A stretch of 42,806 nucleotides of DNA from Pseudomonadota bacterium (GTDB lineage Bacteria > Pseudomonadota > Alphaproteobacteria > Caulobacterales > Caulobacteraceae): positions 1 through 42,806 of the forward strand of contig JAFEEA010000006.1 of assembly GCA_018241335.1 (NCBI GenBank). Direction: 5' to 3'. This document shows, piece after piece, positions 23,224 to 30,728 of this stretch. A program made the translations under genes and the position numbers. Numbering within the stretch: the first letter of the stretch is position 1; every line of letters starts with the position of its first letter. Under the pieces are notes generated by a model. The model worked only from the letters and a program-made list of their open reading frames with translations. It was not told where the DNA came from and ran no database searches.

Positions 23224-24111
23224 TCAGGCGACCTGGGCGACGATGGTCAGGCTGCGGCCCATGCCGACGTCGAACAGCGCGCGGCCGAGGTCGAGGAAGG
23301 CGGGCAGGCCCTGCTCGGCCATCATCAGGTCCAGGGCCATGCGGGCGCGGTGGGCCGGCTTTCCCTGCGCCGGGTCGGCCACGTAGTTGGATCCCGGGTG
23401 CATCAGGAACCAGTCGATGGGGAAGCTGGCGAAGGCGAGCCGCACGGCGAAACCCATCCGGCCCATCAGGCGCGTCAGGCTCTCGGCGTTGAAATAGTTG
23501 AGGTGCTGGGGCGGGGCGACCCAGAAGTCGCGGCCCACCAGGCCCTGCTCCCTGGCGGCGAGCTGCAGGGGGCTGAAGTCGTTGGGCACGGTGATGGCCA
23601 CGACCCCGGCCGGCTTCAGCAGGCGCGGCAGCCGCGCCAGCAGGCCCTCGGCGTCGACCACGTGCTCCAGAACATGCTCCATGACGCAGACGTCTGCCGC
23701 TTGGCCGGCCGCGATCAGGCCGTCGAGGTTCTCGAGCGCATCGCCGAAGGTCACCCGGTCCAGATAGTCGGGGTGGAAGCGCTTCAGCCCATCGTCGGAA
23801 TAGTCGAGGCCGCGCACCGCGAAACCAGCCTGGTCGGCGGCCTTGAGAAACCAGCCCTCGCCGCAGCCGATCTCCAGCAGGCTGTCGCCCGCCGCCGGCT
23901 CGCGGCCCATGGCGCGCTCCACGGCCAGCAGGGTCTGGCGCGCCAGCAGGTGCCGGTGGCGGACTTCCTGGTCGGTGTAGCCCTGGGAATAGGTGCCGTG
24001 CGAGCCCTGGAAATATTCGCGGGCGTAGAAGGCCTTGAGGTCTTCGGGGCTGGGCTTGGGCTCGACCGTGCGCCAGCCGTCGGGATGGGTGACCAGGGCG
24101 TAGTCGGCCAT
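23224..24111 (-). CDS. Class I SAM-dependent methyltransferase
   Basis: This 295-residue protein carries a UbiG/Methyltransf_23-type domain. Motif I is SLLEIGCGEGWFLK (77-90), the acidic residue of motif II is in VRGLDYSDDG, and VCVMEHVLEHV supplies the post-strand-4 motif. RLLKPAGVVAITVPN closes the core. The C-terminal 100 residues (HLNYFNAESLTRLMGRMGF) follow the layout of sugar or lipid methyltransferases. The ATG at 24111 is preferred, because upstream frame extension would run into the SDR gene. The metallo-beta-lactamase-fold gene follows 1 nt after its stop. No membrane segment is seen. It is likely a small-molecule or glycan O/C-methyltransferase, with unknown acceptor. Confidence 0.87.
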   Translation of the reverse strand: MADYALVTHPDGWRTVEPKPSPEDLKAFYAREYFQGSHGTYSQGYTDQEVRHRHLLARQTLLAVERAMGREPAAGDSLLEIGCGEGWFLKAADQAGFAVRGLDYSDDGLKRFHPDYLDRVTFGDALENLDGLIAAGQAADVCVMEHVLEHVVDAEGLLARLPRLLKPAGVVAITVPNDFSPLQLAAREQGLVGRDFWVAPPQHLNYFNAESLTRLMGRMGFAVRLAFASFPIDWFLMHPGSNYVADPAQGKPAHRARMALDLMMAEQGLPAFLDLGRALFDVGMGRSLTIVAQVA

Positions 24112-24198
24112 CGCGCGCCTTCCTGTCCGCGGGGCGTTTGGCCTCCGCCGGCGCACAGTGTCCGGTGATTCTGGGGAAGTCGAGGTTCGTGGACGTCG

Positions 24199-24228
24199 GG
24201 CGCTCCCGATCCGGGGACCGGGAGCGCC
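24199..24228 (-). terminator. Hairpin downstream of the SDR gene
   Basis: A perfect 10-bp stem (GGCGCTCCCG at 24199-24208 with CGGGAGCGCC at 24219-24228) has a 10-nt loop. It lies 12 nt past the stop of the minus-strand SDR gene and upstream of the methyltransferase/metallo-hydrolase pair. It probably ends the SDR transcript. It has no T-run. Confidence 0.5.
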
Positions 24229-24239
24229 GTCGCGTCGGC

Positions 24240-25154
24240 TTAATTGGCCGGCTGCGGGGCCGGGGCCTGGCGGGCCAGCGGGTAGAACTTCTCGCTCATC
24301 TTCGGCAGGGCCTCGGACAGGATGGTGTCCAGGGTCCAACCTTCCGGCTTGGTCACCGTCTCGATGGGGCGGGGCTGGCTGTAGAGGATGATGTTCTCGC
24401 CGGCGGCGCCGAAGAACTGGCCGGAGACCGACTTGGCGGCGTCGGCGATCAGGGCCACGGCGAACCGGGCCGGCTGGTCGGCGCGGATGGTCTGGGCCAT
24501 CTGCTGGCGACGCGCGGCGGCGGCTTCGTCCTTGACGGGCACGGACTGGGTCATGCGGGTCCAGGCCACCGGGGCCAGGCAGTTGGCGCGGACGTTCTTG
24601 GCGGCGCCTTCCATGGCCAGGATGCGCGACAGGGCGGCGATGCCCATCTTGGCCGCGCCGTAGTTGGTCTGGCCGATGTTGCCCAGCAGGCCCGAGGTCG
24701 AGGTGAACAGCACGTAGGCGCCGTCTTCCTGGTTGCGGAAGTGCTCGATGGTGGCGCGGCAGACGTTGAACGAGCCGCGCAGGTGCACGTCGATGACCTT
24801 GTCCCAGTCTTCCTCGCTCATCTTGTGGAACATGGTGTCGCGCAGGATGCCGGCCGGATTGATCACGGCGTGCAGGCCGCCGAAGCTGTCCATGGCCTGC
24901 TCGACCATGCCCTGCACGGCCTTGAGGCTGGTGACGCTGTCGGAGTTGGAGACGGCTTCGCCGCCCGCGGCGCGGATCTCCTGGGCCACGGTCTCGGCCG
25001 GACCGGCCGAGCCTTCGTCGCCGCCGGAGAGGCCGCCGCCCAGATCGTTGACCACCACCTTGGCGCCGTTGGCCGCCGCGATCAGGGCGCAGTCGCGCCC
25101 GATGCCGTTGCCGCCGCCGGTGATCAGAACCACCTTGCCTGAAAGAATGCCCAT
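24240..25154 (-). CDS. SDR family dehydrogenase, HSD17B4/MFE-2-like
   Basis: This 304-residue protein is an SDR with the cofactor motif ITGGGNGIGR (11-20). Its loop VVNDLGGGLSGGDEG is typical of the (3R)-hydroxyacyl-CoA dehydrogenase part of peroxisomal multifunctional enzyme type 2. The NAG motif is NPAG (99-102), and the catalytic residues are S152 or S154, Y165 and K169 (NYGAAKMG). The C-terminal tail of about 60 residues is longer than in short SDRs. It should oxidise 3-hydroxyacyl-CoA to 3-ketoacyl-CoA, fitting the acyl-CoA dehydrogenase and thiolase-like genes nearby. The ATG at 25154 has an AGGGAGA ribosome site; an in-frame start at 25181 would bypass it. A 14-bp palindrome lies 25 bp upstream. 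Confidence 0.89.
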   Translation of the reverse strand: MGILSGKVVLITGGGNGIGRDCALIAAANGAKVVVNDLGGGLSGGDEGSAGPAETVAQEIRAAGGEAVSNSDSVTSLKAVQGMVEQAMDSFGGLHAVINPAGILRDTMFHKMSEEDWDKVIDVHLRGSFNVCRATIEHFRNQEDGAYVLFTSTSGLLGNIGQTNYGAAKMGIAALSRILAMEGAAKNVRANCLAPVAWTRMTQSVPVKDEAAAARRQQMAQTIRADQPARFAVALIADAAKSVSGQFFGAAGENIILYSQPRPIETVTKPEGWTLDTILSEALPKMSEKFYPLARQAPAPQPAN

Positions 25155-25178
25155 CGCAGTATCTCCCTGAAAATATTC

Positions 25179-25192
25179 CAAAATGCATTTTG
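25179..25192. promoter_or_regulatory. 14-bp AT-rich palindrome, candidate operator
   Basis: CAAAATGCATTTTG at 25179-25192 is a perfect 14-bp palindrome 25-38 bp upstream of the SDR start. In this GC-rich sequence an AT-rich perfect dyad in a promoter position stands out. It may bind a TetR- or GntR-type regulator of acyl-CoA metabolism. No adjacent regulator gene identifies which. Confidence 0.5.
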
Positions 25193-25308
25193 CGCCCGGC
25201 TCAGGCCTTGTGGGGCCAGGGGGCGCGCAATGATCGGCGCAGAGTCATACCGGAGGGGCGCGCGCCCACAAGGGGCAAAATCTTGCGCGGGAAGGGCTCG
25301 GGAAGCGC

Positions 25309-26556
25309 CTATTCGAGACGATCCGCCTTGCGCAGGGCCGGGAACCAGGTCGCCCACAGCCCCGTGACGATCAGCGCCCCGACGCCGCCGAAGATCGCCG
25401 CGCCCACCGGCCCCAGGAAGCGCGCCACCACCCCGCTCTCGAACTCGCCGAGCTCGTTGGAGGCCGAGATGAACAGGCTCGACACGGCGCCCACCCGGCC
25501 GCGCATGTGGTCGGGGGTGACAAGCTGCACCAGGGTCTGGCGTACGAAGACGCTCAGCATGTCGGCGGCGCCCAGCACCACCAGGGCCGCCACCGAGAGC
25601 CACAGCCAGGTCGAGACGCCGAAGACGATGGTGGCCACGGCGTAGACTCCGACCCCGGCCAGCATCCTGATCCCGGCCCGGGTGCGGATGGGCCTGGCCG
25701 CCAGCAACAGGGCGACCACCGTGGCGCCGATCGACGGCCCGGCGCGCAGGATGCCGAAGCCCATGGGGCCGACCTTGAGCACGTCCTGGGCGAAGGCGGG
25801 CAGCAGGGCGGTGGCCCCACCCAGGATCACGGCCGCCAGGTCCAGGGAAATGGCGCCGAAGACGATCTTGTTGGACCAGACGTAGGCCAGGCCCTCCTTG
25901 ACCAGTTCCAGGCGCGAACCGGCCTGCACCGTGGGCCGGGTGCTCTGGCGGATGCAGAGGATCAGGCCCGCCGCGGCGACATAGAGGCCGAGCGTGACCT
26001 GGAAAGCGAGAGGCGGCGAGATCCCGATCAGCAGGCCCGCCCCGGCCGGCCCCGCGATCGAGGCCGTCTGCCAGGCCAGGGAATTCCAGGCGATGGCCCT
26101 GGGCAGCAGGGGCCGCGGCACCAGCATCGGCCCGAGCGCCGTGGTCGCTGGCGAGAAGAAGGCGCGCGAGGTCCCGAACAAGACCGCGACGCCGAGGAAC
26201 AGATTGACGGTGGCCAAGCCCATCAGGCTCGCCGCCACCAGGATCGAGACGGCGATGATCTCGCCGGCGTAGCAGATCACCAGCAGGCGGCGGCGGTCAT
26301 AGCGGTCCACCGCTTCGCCCGCCGGCAGGGCCAGGAAGAACAGCGGCAGGAAGGTGATCAGCCCGATCAGGCTGACGTTGAACGAGGCCCTGCCGATGGA
26401 GAGGCCGGCGTCCCGCGACAGGTGGTAGACGCTCCACCCCATGGCCACGCTCTGGACCTGGCTGCCAAAGCTGCCGAGCCATCGCGATCCCCAGAACAGA
26501 AGGTAGTCCGTTTCCTTGAGCAGCAGTCGTGCGGGCGGCGGCGCTGTGTCGGACAT
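25309..26556 (-). CDS. MFS transporter, EntS-like (MFS_3)
   Basis: This 415-residue inner-membrane protein has about twelve hydrophobic segments and the pattern of the MFS_3/EntS branch. The N-terminal NDYxxFWxxR-like region is ETDYLLFWGSRWLGSFGSQV, then LPAGEAVDRYDRRRLL supplies the loop 2-3 motif. SRAFFSPATTALGPMLVP is the usual segment of enterobactin-exporter relatives. It probably exports a small molecule (siderophore or drug) using the proton gradient; the substrate is not readable. The ATG at 26556 is chosen over 26592 because it matches family starts. It has a 154-bp upstream gap to the divergent GNAT gene. No siderophore genes are near, so a general efflux role is equally possible. 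Confidence 0.88.
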   Translation of the reverse strand: MSDTAPPPARLLLKETDYLLFWGSRWLGSFGSQVQSVAMGWSVYHLSRDAGLSIGRASFNVSLIGLITFLPLFFLALPAGEAVDRYDRRRLLVICYAGEIIAVSILVAASLMGLATVNLFLGVAVLFGTSRAFFSPATTALGPMLVPRPLLPRAIAWNSLAWQTASIAGPAGAGLLIGISPPLAFQVTLGLYVAAAGLILCIRQSTRPTVQAGSRLELVKEGLAYVWSNKIVFGAISLDLAAVILGGATALLPAFAQDVLKVGPMGFGILRAGPSIGATVVALLLAARPIRTRAGIRMLAGVGVYAVATIVFGVSTWLWLSVAALVVLGAADMLSVFVRQTLVQLVTPDHMRGRVGAVSSLFISASNELGEFESGVVARFLGPVGAAIFGGVGALIVTGLWATWFPALRKADRLE

Positions 26557-26710
26557 GACCCGGCCATACCGCGCGCATCGCCGGGGGCGCAATCGTCAAG
26601 GTCGAGCGCCGGCGACCGCCGCGTCGCCAGGGGCGGTTGACCCCGCCGGCCCCCGGCCCTAACGGCACGCGCTCCGATCCCGCATCCGCAAGCGTCCCGC
26701 CGCCTCCTCC

Positions 26711-27220
26711 ATGACCGTCGCCGACACCCTGAGCCAGCCGCGCCTGGCGCCCGAGCGGCCCGAGGACGCCGCCGAAGCGGACGCCCTGATCGCGCGCGCC
26801 TTCGGCCCCGGCCGCTTCGCCAAGGCGGCCGAGCGGCTGCGCGAGCACAACCGGCCGCTGGAGGGCCTGTGCGTCGTCGCCCACGCGGACGGCCAGGTGG
26901 TCGGATGCGTGCGCCAATGGCCGGTGCTGATCGGCCAGCGGCCGGCGGTGTTCCTGGGGCCGATCGCGGTGGACGAGGCCTGGCGCCACCACGGCCTGGG
27001 CGGCGCCCTGGTCAAGCGCGCCGCCGATGCGGCCCGCGCCGCCGGCCATGACCTGATCCTGCTGGTGGGCGACACGCCCCTGTTCCGGCGCATGGGCTTC
27101 GACGCCGCCCCGGCCAGGCGGATCGTCATGCCCGGGCCGGTCGACCAGCGTCGCGTGCAGGTCAAGGCGCTTAAGCCCGGAGCCGACGACAACCTGGCCG
27201 GGCTGGTCGTCGTCGCTTGA
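26711..27220 (+). CDS. GNAT family N-acetyltransferase (YhbS-like)
   Basis: This 169-residue protein is a GNAT of the YhbS/COG3153 type. It has RPEDAAEADALIARAFG at the start, LGPIAVDEAWRHHGLGGALV as the acetyl-CoA loop (RxxGxG form HHGLGG), and VGDTPLFRRMGFDAAPA near the end. Members acetylate small molecules or protein N-termini; the substrate is unknown. The ATG at 26711 fits. The DUF1285 gene follows 32 nt after the stop, making this the probable first gene of a five-gene operon with DUF1285, CoA pyrophosphatase, CCA enzyme and a glutamine amidotransferase. The divergent MFS gene is 154 bp away, and I see no clear regulatory site in that gap. Confidence 0.86.
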   Translation: MTVADTLSQPRLAPERPEDAAEADALIARAFGPGRFAKAAERLREHNRPLEGLCVVAHADGQVVGCVRQWPVLIGQRPAVFLGPIAVDEAWRHHGLGGALVKRAADAARAAGHDLILLVGDTPLFRRMGFDAAPARRIVMPGPVDQRRVQVKALKPGADDNLAGLVVVA

Positions 27221-27252
27221 GACGCGGGCCGCCCGCGCCTACCTTCACCGCC

Positions 27253-27855
27253 ATGAGCACCACCGACGCAGCGACCCAGCCGTCCGGGCTGGACGGCGTG
27301 ATCGCCACGGCGAAGGCCCAGGCCCCTGGTCGCGGCCTGCCGCCGGTGCACCTGTGGAACCCGGCGCATTGCGGCGAGATCGACATCGTCATCAGGAAGA
27401 ACGGCGAGTGGTTCCACGAGGGGGCCCGGATCGGGCGCGAGGCCCTGGTGCGCCTGTTCTCCACGGTCCTGCGCAAGGACCCGGACGGCTTCTGCCTGGT
27501 GACGCCGGTCGAGAAGATGAAGATCACCGTCGAGGATGCGCCCTTCGTCGCCGTCGCGGTGGATCGGGGCCGGGCGGCGGACGGAAGCGACGTGCTGACT
27601 TTCCGCACCAATGTCGGCGACGAGGTCGAGGCGGGGCCGGACAACGCCATCCGCGTCGAGATCGATCCCGCCACCGGCGAGCCTCGGCCCTATCTTCACG
27701 TGCGCCGAGGACTGGAGGCCCTGATCAACCGGCCGGTGTTCTACGAGCTGGCGGAGATGGCGCAGGAACGCGAGACGCCCCTGGGCGCCGAGCTGGGCGT
27801 GACCTCCAAGGGCGCCTGGTTTCGGGTCGGGCCGGCGATGGCGGACGCTCCGTGA
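27253..27855 (+). CDS. DUF1285 domain protein
   Basis: This 200-residue protein matches DUF1285 (PF06938), a family common in proteobacteria with no proven function. Characteristic segments are LPPVHLWNPAHCGEIDIVI, the WFHEGARIGREALVRLFSTV block and the DGFCLVTPVEKMKITVEDAP block. RPYLHVRRGLEALINRPVFY lies near the end. The ATG at 27253 is preferred over a TTG at 27217, which would overlap the previous gene. The CoA pyrophosphatase gene overlaps its stop (GTGA), and the order DUF1285, Nudix, CCA is one I associate with Alphaproteobacteria. It is soluble and cytosolic. Its constant company with a CoA pyrophosphatase hints at nucleotide or cofactor metabolism, without proof. Confidence 0.88.
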   Translation: MSTTDAATQPSGLDGVIATAKAQAPGRGLPPVHLWNPAHCGEIDIVIRKNGEWFHEGARIGREALVRLFSTVLRKDPDGFCLVTPVEKMKITVEDAPFVAVAVDRGRAADGSDVLTFRTNVGDEVEAGPDNAIRVEIDPATGEPRPYLHVRRGLEALINRPVFYELAEMAQERETPLGAELGVTSKGAWFRVGPAMADAP

Positions 27856-28499
27856 ACCCGAACTGCTCGCCCGCGGAGCTGCGGGACTGGATCGCCCGGC
27901 ATCTCGACCCCCTGGAGTCGCATGCGGCGGACGGCGCGGCGGCGCGTTCCGATTTCGACCTCAACCCGGCTCATGCGCCCACTGAACCGGTGACGCTGAA
28001 GCCCGCCGCTGTGCTGATGGGGCTGGTCGAGCGGCCGGCGGGACTGTCGGTGATCCTGACCCGGCGGGCCGACACCCTGCGCAGCCACACGGGCCAGGTG
28101 GCCTTCCCGGGCGGGCGCGCCGACCCGGGCGAACTGCCCTGGCACACCGCCCTGCGTGAAGCCGAGGAGGAAATCGGCCTGAACCCCGGCCTGGTCTCCG
28201 TGGCAGGCCTTTCCACCCCCTATCGGACGGGCACCGGCTATCTGGTGACGCCGGTGGTGGGCTTCGTTGAGCCGACCTTGGACCTGCGCGCCAATCCGGA
28301 TGAGGTGGCGGTGATCTTCGAGACGCCGTTCGGCTTTCTGATGGATCCCACCAACTACGAGGAGAGGGAGGGGCGGACGCCGGCCGGCGACCAGCGGCGG
28401 TTCTACGCCATGACCTGGGAGGACCAGTACATCTGGGGCGCTACGGCCGGGATGCTGCGCGCCCTCTACGACCGCCTCTACGGCGCGGCGATGGGCTGA
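27852..28499 (+). CDS. Nudix hydrolase, CoA pyrophosphatase (NudL-like)
   Basis: This 215-residue protein has the Nudix box GX5EX7REUXEEXGU at residues 88-110 (G88, E94, and REAEEEIGL at 102-110). Just before it lies the CoA-pyrophosphatase signature LTRRADTLRSHTGQVAFPGG. Such enzymes split CoA or oxidised CoA to 3',5'-ADP and phosphopantetheine with Mg or Mn. The start is a GTG at 27852 that overlaps the DUF1285 stop (GTGA). A longer frame exists upstream but lies within DUF1285. The CCA-adding enzyme gene follows after 71 bp. Length and motifs are complete. Given the many CoA-ester genes in the window a CoA-turnover role fits, but this operon is housekeeping in type. Confidence 0.91.
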   Translation: MNPNCSPAELRDWIARHLDPLESHAADGAAARSDFDLNPAHAPTEPVTLKPAAVLMGLVERPAGLSVILTRRADTLRSHTGQVAFPGGRADPGELPWHTALREAEEEIGLNPGLVSVAGLSTPYRTGTGYLVTPVVGFVEPTLDLRANPDEVAVIFETPFGFLMDPTNYEEREGRTPAGDQRRFYAMTWEDQYIWGATAGMLRALYDRLYGAAMG

Positions 28500-28570
28500 G
28501 GCCGCGCCAGCGTTGCCAGCCGCGCCGCGCCGGCGCTATCTGCCCCTTCCTTTCCGAGACCTTGCCCCGC

Positions 28571-29821
28571 ATGACCGAGACCCTCGCGCCGCAGCCCTGG
28601 ATGACGCATCCGGCGACCCTGGCGGTGATGGCCGCGCTGGAGGCCGCGGGCGGCCCCGGCTGCGCCCGCTTCGTGGGCGGCTGCGTGCGCAACACCCTGC
28701 TGCGCCAGAAGGTCGACGACATCGACATCGCCACCGTCCTGACCCCGGACCGGACCATCGCCGCCGTGAACAAGGCCGGGCTCAAGGCCGTGCCCACCGG
28801 CGTCGACCACGGCACCGTCACCGTGGTCGCCGACGGACGCCCCTACGAGGTCACCACCCTGCGCCGGGACGTGGAGACCGACGGCCGCCGCGCCGTGGTC
28901 GCCTTCACCACCGACTGGGCCGAAGACGCCGAGCGCCGGGACTTTCGCCTGAACGCTCTCTATTGCGACGCCAAAGGGACACTCTACGACCCCACCGGCG
29001 GCGGGCTGGAGGACTTGAGGGCCGGCCGCATCGTCTTCGTGGGCGACGCCCAAACCCGCATCCGCGAGGACGCCCTGCGCATCCTGCGCTTCTTCCGCTT
29101 CCTGGCCTGGTACGGCAAGGGCGAGCCGGACGCCGCCGCCCTGGCCGCCTGCCAGGGCCTGCGAGACCTGACCCGCAACCTGTCGGCCGAGCGGGTGTCC
29201 AAGGAGCTGCTCAAGCTGCTGGCCGCCGAGGACCCGCGCGCGGCGGTCCGCCTGATGGCCCAGACCGGCGTGCTGACCGCGATCCTGCCGGAAGCGCAGG
29301 GCCTGGCCCGCTTCGAGCGGCTGGTGGCGATCGAGACCGAGATGCTGTTCACCGAGGACGCCGAGCTGCGCCTGGCGAGCCTGCTGCCCGACGACCCGGC
29401 GGTGGGCGCGGCGGTCGCCCAGCGCCTGCGCCTCTCCAACGCCCAGCGTGACCGCCTGGTCGCGGCCCTGGGGACCGAGCCGCGCCTGGTCTCCTGGATG
29501 AGCCCGCGGCAGGCGCGCCAGACGATCTACCGCCTTGGCCTGCAGCCCTTCCTGGATCGCGTGACCCTGGCCTGGGCCGCCTCCGACCGGATGGCCGCCA
29601 CCACCCAGTGGCGCGCCCTTCTGCCGCTGGGCCAGAGCTGGCCGATCCCGACCTTTCCCCTGACCGGCGATGAAGTCGCCGCCGCCGGGGTGCCGCGCGG
29701 GCCGCTGATGGGGGCGGTGATGCGCGAGGTCGAGGCCTGGTGGATCGACAACGACTTCATCGACGACAAGCTGTCCATCGTCGAGCGCCTGAAGGCGGTG
29801 GCCCAGGGCATGGTCTATTGA
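28571..29821 (+). CDS. cca: CCA-adding tRNA nucleotidyltransferase
   Basis: This 416-residue protein is a class II CCA-adding enzyme or poly(A)-polymerase-type nucleotidyltransferase. The head domain has FVGGCVRNTLL (34-44) and the catalytic aspartates D50 and D52 in VDDIDIAT. ERRDFRLNALYCD and RIREDALRILRFFRF are the template-binding and neck motifs. The C-terminal body is helical. It builds or repairs the 3'-CCA end of tRNAs. The ATG at 28571 is chosen over a TTG three codons earlier. The glutamine amidotransferase gene overlaps the stop by 4 nt (TTGA). Sequence alone cannot fully exclude an A-adding variant, but in Alphaproteobacteria with a single copy the CCA activity is expected. Confidence 0.93.
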   Translation: MTETLAPQPWMTHPATLAVMAALEAAGGPGCARFVGGCVRNTLLRQKVDDIDIATVLTPDRTIAAVNKAGLKAVPTGVDHGTVTVVADGRPYEVTTLRRDVETDGRRAVVAFTTDWAEDAERRDFRLNALYCDAKGTLYDPTGGGLEDLRAGRIVFVGDAQTRIREDALRILRFFRFLAWYGKGEPDAAALAACQGLRDLTRNLSAERVSKELLKLLAAEDPRAAVRLMAQTGVLTAILPEAQGLARFERLVAIETEMLFTEDAELRLASLLPDDPAVGAAVAQRLRLSNAQRDRLVAALGTEPRLVSWMSPRQARQTIYRLGLQPFLDRVTLAWAASDRMAATTQWRALLPLGQSWPIPTFPLTGDEVAAAGVPRGPLMGAVMREVEAWWIDNDFIDDKLSIVERLKAVAQGMVY

Positions 29822-30525
29822 AGATCGGCGTCCTCGCCGCGGGGGCGCCGCCCAGCGCCATGGTCCCGACCTTCGGCGACTATCCCGCCATGTTCCGCGC
29901 CCTGCTGGCCGGCGGCGGCCACGACTGGCGCGACTACGACGTGCGCCGGGGCGACTGGCCCGCGGCCGTCGAGGACCATCAGGCCTATCTGGTCACCGGC
30001 TCTGCCTGTGGAGTCTATGATCCGGAACCCTGGATCGCCGACCTGAAGCGCTTCCTGGCCCAGGCCAACGGCCGGGCGACGCTGGTGGGCGTGTGTTTCG
30101 GTCATCAGGTGATGGCCGAGGCCTTCGGCGGGCGGGTGATCAAGTCGCCCAAGGGGTGGGGCATCGGCCTGCACGAGCATACCGTGCGCCAGGCGGCGCC
30201 GTGGATGGACGGCGCGCCCGCCTACGCCCTGGCGGCCTCGCACCAGGATCAGGTGGTCGAGGTGCCGCCCGGGGCGCAGGTGCTGGCCGGCAGCGATTTC
30301 TGCCCGAACGGCATGCTGGCCTATGCCGGCGGGTCGGCGATGTCGCTGCAGTTGCACCCGGAATTCGCGCCGGCCTACGCCCAGGCCCTGATCGCGGGCC
30401 GCCGGGGGATTCGCTTCCCGGAGGATCAGGCTGACCAGGCCATCGCCAGCCTGGAAGCGCCCGACGATCATCGGCGCATCGCCGCGTGGATCGAGGTGTT
30501 CCTGGCGCGTTCGGCCCCGGCCTGA
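29818..30525 (+). CDS. Class I glutamine amidotransferase (GuaA-N/YfeJ-like)
   Basis: This 235-residue protein is a stand-alone class I glutamine amidotransferase-like enzyme. The nucleophile elbow is GVCFGHQVMAEAFGG (C93), and the His-Glu pair is H180 and E182 in LQLHPEF, so the triad is complete. It may hydrolyse gamma-glutamyl amides or glutamine, as do GMP-synthase-like free amidotransferases. The best start is TTG at 29818, overlapping the CCA-enzyme stop as TTGA. It yields the family-like N-terminus KIGVLAAGAPP, and no in-frame ATG or GTG lies near. It is the last gene of the operon. The partner synthase, if any, is not in the window. A detoxifying gamma-glutamyl hydrolase is an alternative. 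Confidence 0.86.
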   Translation: MKIGVLAAGAPPSAMVPTFGDYPAMFRALLAGGGHDWRDYDVRRGDWPAAVEDHQAYLVTGSACGVYDPEPWIADLKRFLAQANGRATLVGVCFGHQVMAEAFGGRVIKSPKGWGIGLHEHTVRQAAPWMDGAPAYALAASHQDQVVEVPPGAQVLAGSDFCPNGMLAYAGGSAMSLQLHPEFAPAYAQALIAGRRGIRFPEDQADQAIASLEAPDDHRRIAAWIEVFLARSAPA

Positions 30526-30728
30526 CGAGGCGAGGCGAGCCTCAAATCGGCCCAATACTCGGCCCAGCATGGTGGACGTCGACTAACCGCGTTCGTCGAC
30601 AGTTGAGTAGTTCTACGGATTTACCGTCATCAAGGCTCGGTCTTAGCTGAGCCGGAGGGTCGGCGCGGCTTCGGGGAGGGGCGACGCAGGACTCCTGTGC
30701 GCGTTGTCTCCCACCTGTAGGCCTCCCG

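Noticed and set aside
23224..25188. Apparent 654-residue protein ending in the methyltransferase
   Set aside because: The N-terminal part is an out-of-frame reading of the SDR gene and crosses a terminator-like hairpin. The ATG at 24111 gives a normal methyltransferase.
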